Below are positions 1 to 7,952 of a stretch of DNA of 38,372 bases, in pieces. Source of the DNA: Magnetococcales bacterium (GTDB lineage: Bacteria; Pseudomonadota; Magnetococcia; Magnetococcales; Magnetaquicoccaceae); assembly GCA_015231755.1 (NCBI GenBank), contig JADGAZ010000028.1, forward strand, positions 1 through 38,372, written 5' to 3'. Under the pieces are notes generated by a model, which did not search any database, had not been told where the DNA came from, and saw nothing but the letters and a program-made list of their open reading frames with translations. Position numbers and translations under genes: made by a program. Positions within the stretch are counted from its first letter, which is position 1. Each line of letters begins with the position of its first letter.

Positions 1-632
1 TCCTGCTGTTGTCTCCGGGCCTGTTCTTCCTGCTGCTTGCGCGCCTGCTCTTCCTGCTGCTTGCGGAGCTGGTCCTGCTGTTGTCTCCGGGCCTGTTCTT
101 CCTGCTGCTTACGCGCCTGCTCTTCCTGCTGCTTGCGGAGCTGATCCTGCTGTTGTCTCCGGGCCTGTTCTTCCTGCTGCTTGCGCGCCTGCTCTTCCTG
201 CTGCTTGCGAAGCTGGTCCTGCTGTTGTCTCCGGGCCTGTTCTTCCTGCTGCTTGCGCGCCTGCTCTTCCTGCTGCTTGCGGAGCTGGTCCTGCTGTTGT
301 CTCCGAGCCTGTTCTTCCTGCTGCTTGCGCGCCTGCTCTTCCTGCTGCTTGCGCTGCTGGTCCTGCTGCTGTCTCCGAGCCTGTTCTTCCTGCTGCTTGC
401 GAAGCTGATCCTGCTGTTGTCTCCGGGCCTGCTCTTCCTGCTGCTTGCGCTGCTGGTCCTGCGCTTCACGCTGACGGAGTTCTCGTTGCTGCTTACAAAT
501 TTCAGGTTGGGTGCCCGGTGGACAGTCGTCCGGAACTTTGTTGTCTGGAGCTGCAAAACCGATGGAAATCGATCCGAGCGTTACTGAAAGAATAAAAATA
601 ATGCTCTTTTTAAGCTGAGATTGAATACGCAT
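1..632 (-). CDS. Exported Gln/Arg/Glu-rich octapeptide-repeat protein, 3' end outside the window
   Basis: An open minus-strand frame starts at ATG 632 (MRIQSQLKKS) and stays open to the left edge, so about 210 residues are visible and the C-terminus is missing. Residues 1-28 look like a Sec signal peptide: a basic N-region, a hydrophobic core IIFILSVTLGSISIGFA, and AAP near the likely cleavage site. Two cysteines follow (C37 and C46 in DDCPPGTQPEIC). From about residue 58 the chain is built only of octapeptides of the types QARKQQEE, QARRQQQD and QLRKQQEE. Such a highly charged sequence should be a long helix or coiled coil. A Shine-Dalgarno-like AAGGA lies 11 nt upstream; an ATG nearer to it opens a 9-codon dead end. 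Role unknown: it could be an envelope spacer or structural protein. The signal peptide and codon structure make this strand far more credible than the opposite Leu-rich frame. Confidence 0.8.
   Translation of the reverse strand, partial: MRIQSQLKKSIIFILSVTLGSISIGFAAPDNKVPDDCPPGTQPEICKQQRELRQREAQDQQRKQQEEQARRQQQDQLRKQQEEQARRQQQDQQRKQQEEQARKQQEEQARRQQQDQLRKQQEEQARKQQEEQARRQQQDQLRKQQEEQARKQQEEQARRQQQDQLRKQQEEQARKQQEEQARRQQQDQLRKQQEEQARKQQEEQARRQQQ
2..457. repeat. In-frame 72-bp tandem repeat (five 72-bp units plus two 48-bp units)
   Basis: Units lie at 2-73, 74-145, 146-217, 218-289 and 290-361 (72 bp each), then 362-409 and 410-457 (48 bp each). Every unit is a multiple of a 24-bp sub-repeat that encodes one octapeptide of the minus-strand protein, so gain or loss of units keeps the frame. 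Differences between units are few single-base changes, mostly swapping Leu/Ala or Lys/Arg at fixed octapeptide positions. The array continues past the left edge. It is probably prone to slippage and also to assembly collapse. Confidence 0.9.
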
Positions 633-855
633 CTGTCATTGGTTCCTTCTAACGGCTTGCCAGCCGGAACGATTTCCGGAGCACTGGTATGGATGCTAAC
701 GCAGTAAGAGTCCAAGTACAACACCCGTCGCCATCTTGCCCAACTCCACACCGATCCAGACGATTCATGATGCTCCCGAATCAAACCGATGGAAAGGAAT
801 CCGCATCCTCTGGCTGGATCAAGAATATGGCCCAGGTCCCACAAGGCTCTGAGCG

Positions 856-1341
856 TCAGTTGTGATCCCATTCATAAGGATTGCTGCTGTTTCTCATCCG
901 TTCCAAAAACAATTGATACTCCTGGTCGGAGATTTGATTGAACAACGGAGCGTAACCCATGTCATCCACGACAATATGTCCAACCAGCCAGTTTTGCAAA
1001 AACTTGATGATCCTCTTGGCACCACTGATCTGATCCTGATTGTCCTCCACCAGCCGTTTGAGTTGCAACAGAAGAAATTTGTGAATTTCCTTATGGTTGC
1101 TATAATTTTCATCACCAAGCAAAAAGATAAGTTCTTCCTCGAAACGGAAATGCAATTTAACATGTTCAATAAATTCCCGCAAAGCGTGCCGGATACTATG
1201 ATTGTTCTGTCTGTGCTGAGAAAACAGATCCTTAATGACATTCACGTGCCGCATCAAGTCCATATGCTGCTGATCGATTTCGGCAATGCCAACACTGTAT
1301 TGACTGCTCCACTGAATTGGCGTGGATAACGGATCGGACAT
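856..1341 (-). CDS. Bacteriohemerythrin (stand-alone hemerythrin domain protein)
   Basis: This 161-residue protein carries the complete di-iron ligand set of hemerythrins: H26 (EIDQQH), H64 and E68 (HFRFEEE), H83 and H87 (NHKEIH), H122 and D127 (HIVVDDMGY). Family members bind O2 reversibly at a non-heme di-iron centre and act as oxygen carriers, stores or sensors in the cytoplasm. The start at 1341 was chosen because AGGAGG sits 4 nt upstream; an in-frame ATG at 1371 has no ribosome-binding site. The gene lies 76 bp downstream of the MBL-cNMP-hemerythrin fusion on the same strand, so the two are probably co-transcribed. The C-terminal 20 residues after the last ligand are polar and have no recognised motif. 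Confidence 0.9.
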   Translation of the reverse strand: MSDPLSTPIQWSSQYSVGIAEIDQQHMDLMRHVNVIKDLFSQHRQNNHSIRHALREFIEHVKLHFRFEEELIFLLGDENYSNHKEIHKFLLLQLKRLVEDNQDQISGAKRIIKFLQNWLVGHIVVDDMGYAPLFNQISDQEYQLFLERMRNSSNPYEWDHN

Positions 1342-1417
1342 GGCACCTCCTGCAAGCATCGTTGAATCCATGGTTCATTCAAGAGTCGATTCAAAATGGT
1401 TTGACCAGACAAGAAGA

Positions 1418-4030
1418 TCAATAGACTCCTTTCGAGTTCAGGAAAACGCCATAATTCAGATCATCATTCAGGATATGACGAACCAGCCATTGTGTGAAGA
1501 ATCCCTTGAAGTCCGCCTGATGCAAGACGGACGGCTCCTGCAACTGGTGACGATACTCCAAAACCTGCTGCACCAAATGGCGGTGTTTTTCTTGATGGCG
1601 TTCCAGATCCGGATAGCCGTACCGTTGCATCAACTGTTCTTCGGCCTTGAAGTGATATTCAGTATAATCAATCAACGACTCGAAGGTACTTTCCAAAGCT
1701 TCACGATCTGCGCCATGACGCAGAATTTCCATAATGGCGTTGGCAATTTCGACCAGTTTCTTGTGATGGGTATCCATTTCCAGGAGTTGGATGTTGAAGG
1801 CGCTATCCCAACGGAAACTGCCCGACTCTCCACCCCCATGAACCACCATCATGGTACGGGTATGATAGGCCTCAAAAAGTTTCCAACGCACAATGGGGAT
1901 ATTCTGCACCACATGGCTGGGCAATTGAAACAGTTGCACCTCTTCCAGGGCCATGAGTCGGAACAGACAGGGCGTGTTGAAGACTGCCCGTTCCTCGCCG
2001 AAGTAGTCACCGGATTCGAGCACATCGACGTGGACACCGGCGATGGATCGTTGGATGCGACCGGAACGGATGATATGGATCCGGTTCAGATCCGGACATG
2101 AAACAATCTCTCCGGCGGGAATGATGCGGATGGTCAGATTGTCGAGCAACGGCCCCATCACCGGAGGCGACATGCCTTCGGAAAACAGCGCCGTGGATTG
2201 CAGAAAAGTACCGAATTCCGAATGGCGCAGGATGCGCTCCATGAAACCGTTGCGTTGCACCAACTCCCGGTACATCAGCACCGGAATCTCCAACGCCATG
2301 ACAAAACAGGCCGTGCTGAAAGTATAACGGGAAGCCGTCCCCATCAATCCGGACATTTCGCCGATCATGGCGCCGCTGCTGAGCCGACCAAGATACCCAT
2401 CCCTGGCGCGAATCTGCTCCACGGCACCCGTCAGGATCAAATGGAGATTTTTGGGAACTTCGCCTTCTTTGAGGAAGATCATGCCCGGTTTCAGATCAAG
2501 CACAGGATTGTTGATCAGGATCCGGAGATGATGCAGCGGAATGGTTGGAAACATCGACCGCAAAAAGGCATAGGCCCGACGACGGGCAAAATCCGATTCT
2601 CCCGGAATCAAGACATCCATCATGCCATGGGGGGCACTGGAGCCGATCTCCTTTTCCGCCGGCGTCAGTTCCCGCGCCAGATGGGAAAGCAGAATGCGCG
2701 CTGATCGATCGGTGGCGAAATCAGCCGCCATGCCGTGAATCATGCCGCCGCCGATATCGAGCTTTTTCAGGTCCGCAGGAGTCAGATATTCGTTTCTGAT
2801 CTTTTCATAATAGGCACGATCCACTCCGGGTTTGGTCGCATCCTCCACGATCATTTTTTCCAGCAGTTCCAGGGAAACAATGTCGGCAAGATGGGCATAA
2901 CTCCGATAACCGTCACGCCACAGGGTCCGAAACAGAAAAAACGTCGTCTCCACCGGATGCGGAGAGTGGACCGGGCGGACCTCCAGGCCTTCGATGTCAT
3001 TCCAGACCTCCGGGATCAGATCGTGGACATCAAAATATTCGCCAAACCGCTCCTCTTCGATGGAAAGCAAAGCAGCCACCTTTTTTTCCACGGTGGCCCG
3101 GACCAGTCGCGTGGCATAATAACCGACCTTCCGACTGGAACGCATCATCGTCGTGATGCCGGCAAAGTGGTCATCATGGGCATGGGTGTGGAAAATCCCC
3201 TCGATCTCATCGATACCGATCCCCAGGGACGACAGATTATAAAAAATGTTCGGACCGGCATCGATCAGATAGATCTTGCCGTGAAACATCAAAATACTCG
3301 ACATGCTGGGACGGTTCACATCCCAACCATCCCCTTCTCCGGCGTGGACCACCGCGAAATACTCCCGGGGCAACAACTGATACCCCAGAGGATAGGCGGA
3401 CTCATAGCGCATGCCCGGCATCAGGTTGAGATCCACCTGAACGGTCTGGCCTGCGTATTCAAACACGTACAAATTGGAACTTTTGCGACGGATCCACACG
3501 CCATCCCGAATCTCGACCGCTCCATCGCCGACGATCCGACAATCCAGCAACTCCCCGGAAGGACGAATCGCTCCGAAAGCAAACCGCAACTTCAGACGCA
3601 TCATCTGGTCCGCGGTGCTTGCGTCAACACCGGTTGCCATGATCTCTTCCCGGGAAATCAAGCCATAGTTGCCCCGATAGATGTATTGCTTCTGGGCGTT
3701 GACCTGTTCCGCCTGTCCGATCAGCAACGGCTTTTGTCCGGTATTGTTGGGATGATTGGGGATAATCATGCCCTGCTTGTAAAGCATCTGCAGAACTGGA
3801 AACTCCCCCAGATTGGCAAATTCTCCGTTCTGGAGCGTGAGATCCGCAAGCAAAATGGCATTGGGACCGGTCTCGCAGGCGACACCACCTTTTTCGGTGG
3901 GCATGATCAAACCGCGTTTCATCAAATGCTTGACGCTGTCCATGGGACAACCGCATAAAATCCGCAGGCCCACATCCGGAATTTCCACCCAATGGATTCC
4001 TTGAGCCACCGTCAATTTAATAATCTTCAT
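1418..4030 (-). CDS. Metallo-beta-lactamase fold / cNMP-binding / cNMP-binding / hemerythrin fusion protein
   Basis: This protein of 870 residues joins four modules. Residues 1-220 form an N-terminal extension I cannot assign. Residues 220-450 are a metallo-beta-lactamase (MBL) fold with HAHDDH at 283-288 (HxHxDH), further likely metal ligands in HSPHPVET (355-362), D383 and H432. Residues about 495-610 form a cyclic-nucleotide-binding-type beta-roll with GEMSGLMGTASRYTF as the phosphate-cassette equivalent. Residues 620-725 are a second, more divergent beta-roll (GDYFGEER). Residues 745-870 are a hemerythrin with ligands H755, H793, E797, H812, H816, H852 and D857. The HxHxDH motif fits zinc-type MBL hydrolases better than the HxExDH of flavodiiron proteins. 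The start at 4030 is supported by GGTGG 7 nt upstream; ATG 4036 is an alternative. No signal peptide or membrane helix is visible, so it is probably cytosolic. It may sense oxygen and a nucleotide to gate a hydrolase, which is inference. Confidence 0.85.
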   Translation of the reverse strand: MKIIKLTVAQGIHWVEIPDVGLRILCGCPMDSVKHLMKRGLIMPTEKGGVACETGPNAILLADLTLQNGEFANLGEFPVLQMLYKQGMIIPNHPNNTGQKPLLIGQAEQVNAQKQYIYRGNYGLISREEIMATGVDASTADQMMRLKLRFAFGAIRPSGELLDCRIVGDGAVEIRDGVWIRRKSSNLYVFEYAGQTVQVDLNLMPGMRYESAYPLGYQLLPREYFAVVHAGEGDGWDVNRPSMSSILMFHGKIYLIDAGPNIFYNLSSLGIGIDEIEGIFHTHAHDDHFAGITTMMRSSRKVGYYATRLVRATVEKKVAALLSIEEERFGEYFDVHDLIPEVWNDIEGLEVRPVHSPHPVETTFFLFRTLWRDGYRSYAHLADIVSLELLEKMIVEDATKPGVDRAYYEKIRNEYLTPADLKKLDIGGGMIHGMAADFATDRSARILLSHLARELTPAEKEIGSSAPHGMMDVLIPGESDFARRRAYAFLRSMFPTIPLHHLRILINNPVLDLKPGMIFLKEGEVPKNLHLILTGAVEQIRARDGYLGRLSSGAMIGEMSGLMGTASRYTFSTACFVMALEIPVLMYRELVQRNGFMERILRHSEFGTFLQSTALFSEGMSPPVMGPLLDNLTIRIIPAGEIVSCPDLNRIHIIRSGRIQRSIAGVHVDVLESGDYFGEERAVFNTPCLFRLMALEEVQLFQLPSHVVQNIPIVRWKLFEAYHTRTMMVVHGGGESGSFRWDSAFNIQLLEMDTHHKKLVEIANAIMEILRHGADREALESTFESLIDYTEYHFKAEEQLMQRYGYPDLERHQEKHRHLVQQVLEYRHQLQEPSVLHQADFKGFFTQWLVRHILNDDLNYGVFLNSKGVY

Positions 4031-4036
4031 AATCAT

Positions 4037-4532
4037 CCACCCAAAGACCCACCAATCCCCAAACCAAAACCCCATCCAGGACTTGGAACGCGCAACACCC
4101 CACCGATACCGACAGGACACGTGACTCAAAGCAAGAGCGGTGCAACGGTATCAACCGCATCTGGTTTTCCCGATCATGCCAATCATACCTTCTGAAGGAC
4201 ACATCAGTTTACCATGAGTCTATGCCGGGACCCAACCCTCCATACGCAACGTTCCAATGATCCATCCGCATGATCTCCTCCTCCCACACCCTCTGCAAGC
4301 CGTGTTACCCGTTCCCCGGGACACACCGTTTGACAACTCCCCCACCGCATACCCTGGTTGCGGATGGAATCACATGGTAGACTGAATGAGGAGGGTCAGA
4401 ATTCCGGATTGGCGTGCCATGAACAGCGTATTCATGCCTGGAAACCGTCCAGGATCCAATCAGCCAAAAAGAGCAGCCATTCGACCCTTCTCCATCTTCA
4501 GTGACCCACAATAGAATCAAGGAGGTTGTCCC
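4037..4532. other. Non-coding divergent intergenic region
   Basis: This stretch separates the minus-strand MBL fusion gene from the plus-strand cysteine-rich gene, so it should hold both promoters. No long open frame here has a ribosome-binding site or a recognisable product. A TTGACA at 4330-4335 matches a sigma-70 -35 element but has no convincing -10 at the right distance. I see no tRNA-like or strong hairpin structure. The only clear signal is AAGGAGG just before the ATG at 4533. Confidence 0.5.
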
Positions 4533-4829
4533 ATGCAGACTTTTTTGAAATACATGCGTTCAGCGGTTCTTCTGTCGATCATCGTCCTGTCCGCGTCGAT
4601 GGCGTCCGCGGATCCGGGCCTGGCGGTATCCAACATGACTTCAGACCAATCGATGGCCGAACCGCTGGTGCTGGCCTGGAATGATCGCCATGAAAGAAAA
4701 TGCGTGAGAATCTGTCGTCACCGCTATCAGGAAGCCTTGCGGGACTGCGAAAGCGAACGCAGACACCATCATTGTGTCCAAAGGGCCAAAAGACAACATG
4801 AGAATTGTCTGAACCGGTGCGACTATTGA
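4533..4829 (+). CDS. Small secreted six-cysteine protein with mirror-symmetric Cys spacing
   Basis: This 98-residue protein starts at an ATG preceded by AAGGAGG 7 nt upstream. Residues 1-26 form a signal peptide (hydrophobic core AVLLSIIVLSAS, cleavage after ASA). The mature C-terminal half, residues 51-98, is rich in Arg, His and Glu. Its six cysteines (C57, C61, C72, C81, C92, C96) are spaced C-x3-C-x10-C-x8-C-x10-C-x3-C, which reads the same in both directions. That pattern suggests two antiparallel helices stapled by disulfides in the periplasm, similar in principle to the twin CX9C and CX3C helical hairpins. The many His and Cys residues could also bind metal. I do not recognise the family. 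The next plus-strand gene starts 88 bp downstream; co-transcription is possible. Confidence 0.75.
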   Translation: MQTFLKYMRSAVLLSIIVLSASMASADPGLAVSNMTSDQSMAEPLVLAWNDRHERKCVRICRHRYQEALRDCESERRHHHCVQRAKRQHENCLNRCDY

Positions 4830-4917
4830 GTCATTCCTGATTGCGCGTCATCTCTTGCGCTCCCGAGAGACGGGTGAACCCGGGTACCCCTCATGCTGAA
4901 AAAACAGCCACCCCCCC

Positions 4918-5616
4918 ATGATCCGTTTCATTGTGTTCTTTCTGGGCGGATTGGGGGTGGCGGCGGTTCTGCACGAACGGTTTCTGGGGTCGGTTTCCGT
5001 GTCACTGGATACGGAACGGATGGGATATGCAGCCGGATCGGCTTTTCTGCTCGCATGGCTGCTGACCTCCGTGAACTGGCATGGCCTGCCGAACCTCGTG
5101 AAAAGCATGGGCATCTGGATCGGTCTGTTGATGATCTTGGTGTTGGTTTATGGGGTTCGGCATGAATGGGCAGAGTTGTATCAACGTTTCCTGGCCATCC
5201 TGATCCCCCAACGCGGTTTTAGCCAGGATTCGGGGTCATGGAACGTCTTCAAGTCTGCCGATGGCCATTTTTATGTGGAAATCATGCTGAATCGCACCCC
5301 CATCCGCATGCTGGTGGATACCGGGGCCAGCGACATGATTCTGACCCGATCCGATGCCCGCAAAATCGGTTTGTCGCCGGAACGGCTCGAGTATACACGA
5401 CACTACCAAACCGCCAATGGCGAAACCCGAGGGGCTCCGGTCCTGTTGGACGAAGTCCGTCTGGGCAGCTTGATCCTGCATCGCATGCCGGCTTCGGTCC
5501 TGACCGGAGAGGCCCACGAATCGTTGTTGGGCATGGCCTTTTTCAAACGGCTCGACTCGTATGAAGTCAAACAGGATCGTTTGACCTTCCGTTGGACCGT
5601 CAAGACCCCACCTTGA
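4918..5616 (+). CDS. Membrane-anchored retropepsin-like aspartic protease (TIGR02281-type, clan AA)
   Basis: The product has 232 residues. Three hydrophobic segments (about 3-19, 37-53 and 63-80) precede a short linker and a single retropepsin-like domain (110-225). The catalytic motif is MLVDTGASDMILT with D134, followed by the flap region and the second hydrophobic-hydrophobic-glycine motif ESLLGMAFFKRL. Families of this build are homodimeric aspartic proteases related to retroviral proteases; substrates in bacteria are mostly unknown. The topology predicts a periplasmic or cytoplasmic protease tethered to the inner membrane. The start at 4918 lacks a visible ribosome-binding site because a C-run lies upstream, so translation may depend on coupling or on a start I cannot see. 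It is convergent with the methyltransferase downstream. Confidence 0.85.
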   Translation: MIRFIVFFLGGLGVAAVLHERFLGSVSVSLDTERMGYAAGSAFLLAWLLTSVNWHGLPNLVKSMGIWIGLLMILVLVYGVRHEWAELYQRFLAILIPQRGFSQDSGSWNVFKSADGHFYVEIMLNRTPIRMLVDTGASDMILTRSDARKIGLSPERLEYTRHYQTANGETRGAPVLLDEVRLGSLILHRMPASVLTGEAHESLLGMAFFKRLDSYEVKQDRLTFRWTVKTPP

Positions 5617-5622
5617 ACTGTT

Positions 5623-5725
5623 GGCCTCTGACGATCCCCATCCTTCCAGCCCTGCCGGGGAGTGAGAGGCCCATGCTGGATGCTTGTCCTCCGTCGTCAT
5701 GAGGATGGGCAACCGGGGAACCGGT
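5623..5725. terminator. Possible hairpins between convergent genes
   Basis: GGCCTCT (5623-5629) can pair with AGAGGCC (5665-5671), supported inside by CCCC and GGGG. A second small stem, ACCGG-ggaa-CCGGT, lies at 5712-5725. The position between two convergent stop codons fits transcription termination, but there is no U-tract on either side, so any terminator would not be of the classical intrinsic type. Confidence 0.25.
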
Positions 5726-5787
5726 CTGACCACGGGAGTCACCGGCGGCCAAGGATCTCCCAAACGCGTTCTTGCGGCCTCCCCGCA

Positions 5788-6648
5788 TTATCGAACGTGA
5801 AAACTCCACCCCATGGATTCTTCAGGTTTGCGTTTCATGTAATCATATTTCCACTGCTGCAAACGCTTGTACAGCGCGGGAGAAACCGCCGCGCTCAAGG
5901 CAAACAGGCCATGCCATGGAAAACTCGGCACGATGGGAAACAATGGGCTTTCCAATCGCAACCCGGCACTGGCGATCTCTTGATAGAGTTGCTCCTTGCT
6001 GTATTCAATCTTGTGGTCGGTATCATCACGCGAATCAATTCCAGCTTGACGCAATTGCCTTTTCCAGGAAGTATCCCGGTTTGGCACGCTGATCACAATC
6101 GGGGCTTCATCTTTCTTGATGCGTTTCAATTCCTTCAGACACGCAATACGATTCTCCAGATGCTCCATGACATCGGAAAAATGAATCACATCAAACGTGT
6201 CGTCGGCAAAGGGATACGGTGTTTTCTCCAAATCGATGGGATATACCTCCACCACAACGCCACGGGCCAAAGCGCTCTCCCTGGTAATGCGAATATTATC
6301 CGGATTGTATTCAATCCCCACCGTGCGGGCTGCACCATACTCACACGCCTTCAGGCAGACGGCGCCGACACCACATCCGACATCCAAAAAATGAATGCCC
6401 GGCTTCAGAAATGGCTCCACATAGGAACCGGTTTTCGGATCAAATAAATGTTTTGGATGCACAGGATGTTGAGAATAGCCGCGCCACTGCATCGCCTTGC
6501 AGGCAAGTTGAGCAAAATACTTATTTTGCCACTTCAACCAAGCCAAATAACGACGTCTGGGATGCAGCACCCATGCACTCAACGTCCAATAAAGAGATTT
6601 GATCATTTGAATGACCCATGCCAACACGATCCGAGATTGATCCGCCAT
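5788..6648 (-). CDS. Class I SAM-dependent methyltransferase
   Basis: The chosen product has 286 residues. Motif I is HFLDVGCGVGAVCL at about 87-99. An acidic residue after strand 2 (GIEYNPDN) and a motif IV-like FDVIHFSDVMEHL identify a class I Rossmann methyltransferase of the Methyltransf_11/UbiG/ubiE-like type; HFSDVMEHL resembles small-molecule or glycan methyltransferases. A hydrophobic, tryptophan-rich N-terminal 40 residues (MIKSLYWTLSAWVL followed by RRR) could associate with the membrane. The start is uncertain: ATG 6648 has a weak GGTGGGG upstream, ATG 6654 is also in frame, and a TTG at 6720 would add 24 residues. The substrate is unknown. No neighbouring gene indicates a pathway. 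Confidence 0.75.
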   Translation of the reverse strand: MADQSRIVLAWVIQMIKSLYWTLSAWVLHPRRRYLAWLKWQNKYFAQLACKAMQWRGYSQHPVHPKHLFDPKTGSYVEPFLKPGIHFLDVGCGVGAVCLKACEYGAARTVGIEYNPDNIRITRESALARGVVVEVYPIDLEKTPYPFADDTFDVIHFSDVMEHLENRIACLKELKRIKKDEAPIVISVPNRDTSWKRQLRQAGIDSRDDTDHKIEYSKEQLYQEIASAGLRLESPLFPIVPSFPWHGLFALSAAVSPALYKRLQQWKYDYMKRKPEESMGWSFHVR

Positions 6649-7100
6649 CAACATCCCCACCAGAACAACAGGTATCTTTATTTCTGGGATACAAACAAAA
6701 AATTCGGCGGGATGAACCAAAAGAAGTCCGGAACACAGACAGAACAGTGTCCTTTCTCACGTTCCACAGCCGCCTTATGGACAATAAATCATGAATATTG
6801 TCAGAACGCAAGATATTCAGGTAACAGGCAACCGAGGCATCCTGACTGGGCCACCTCGCCCAGGTGATGCGGATCCGGAATCCGCTTTCCATCTCTCCCG
6901 GGAGGCCGTATGATTGTTCAAGGATCTTGTCCGCCAAGCAAAGTTTCTGTTTGTCAGCCCCATCTTAACCACCCGGATGGATCCCAGCAAACGCAAAGAT
7001 CCGACCACCCAGACCGTCTGTCCACCACAAAACCACCGCACAAGCCGAAAAACAGTCGTTCGGGAGACCAACCCCATCACACTCACGGGAGAACATACAT
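6649..7100. other. Divergent intergenic region with two tandem small hairpins
   Basis: No credible gene is present. Two perfect short inverted repeats sit close together: CTGGGC-cacctc-GCCCAG (6846-6863) and GCGGAT-ccgga-ATCCGC followed by TTTCC (6869-6885). They could be a transcription boundary between the divergent units or operator-like sites. Further on, GGGAGA lies 9 nt before the start of the TMEM43-like gene. Confidence 0.4.
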
Positions 7101-7952
7101 ATGGCGCAGGATGAAGTGACCGAGGTCACGACCCAATCCCTGGGGTCCAATCTGGGATCGTCGATCAAGGGGGCGTTATTCGGATTCGTGTTGATTCTGG
7201 GGGCGTTCGTGCTGTTGTGGTGGAACGAGGGTCGCACGGTCGAACACTACAAAACCTTGCGGGAGGGTCTCGCCCAGGTGGTCGAGGCGCAGACAGAGCG
7301 GATCGATCCCGCCATGGAAAAAAAGTTGATCCATGTGGCGGGCAAACTGCTGGTGAATGGCACACTCACGGACGCGGATTTCGGGATCACCACCCAGGCG
7401 GTACGGTTGAAACGCACCGTCTCCATGTATCAATGGGTGGAAAGCAAAAGCGAGGAGACCAACAAACAGTTGGGGGGTTCAACCGAAAAAGTGACCACTT
7501 ACCGATATGCCAAAGAGTGGTCCGAGCAGGCGCATCCATCCAAAACGTTCAAAAACCCCCAGGGGCATGACAATCCAGCGGCATTCCTTTACGCGGGCCG
7601 GGAGTATTCCGCCACCGATGTGCAACTGGGGACACGTCGGCTTTCCGAGGGGTTGATTCAACAACTCTCCAACTTTGCCAGACTGGAGGTGACACCCGCA
7701 ACCAAACTGCCGGCCCCCCTTCAGTCCAAAGCGAAACTCCATGACGGGGGATTTTTCATCGGCCAGGATCCACAGAATCCCGCAATCGGCGATCTCAAGG
7801 TCTCTTTTCAGACCGTCAACCCGGAAAGCGTCTCCGTCATCGCCAAACAACGGGGCAATACCTTTGAACCCTTCACCACCTATAATGGACCCCAATTTTC
7901 AGACCATGTGATAAGCTCTGAACCATCTCTAACATGCGAGGAGTGGATATGA
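7101..7952 (+). pseudogene. TMEM43-like membrane protein, N-terminal part, interrupted by an IS3-family element
   Basis: The ATG at 7101 has GGGAGA 9 nt upstream. Residues 1-261 are native: a membrane segment at about 25-41 (FGFVLILGAFVLLWWNEGRT), then a large soluble region with the family pattern of WNEGRTV near the first helix, GREYSA and GDLKVSFQTV. TMEM43 (DUF1625) family proteins have one N-terminal helix, a long extracytoplasmic domain and several C-terminal helices. From 7886 the frame reads into the insertion sequence, adds about 22 foreign residues and stops at 7952. All C-terminal helices are therefore lost, and the truncated product is probably not functional. The missing part is recognisable at 9285-9670. 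Confidence 0.85.

Noticed and set aside
2-457. CRISPR-like array
   Set aside because: Units are contiguous and all alike, with no unique spacers, and they are in frame in a protein gene.
9-587. Plus-strand frame giving a Leu-rich repetitive protein
   Set aside because: It is the antisense reading of the coding repeat. The minus strand has a signal peptide, a ribosome-binding site and a sensible non-repeat start, whereas the plus frame starts inside the repeat and has no such signals.
581-871. Minus-strand frame of 96 codons
   Set aside because: It overlaps the start of the repeat protein and the end of the hemerythrin, has no ribosome-binding site and no recognisable domain.
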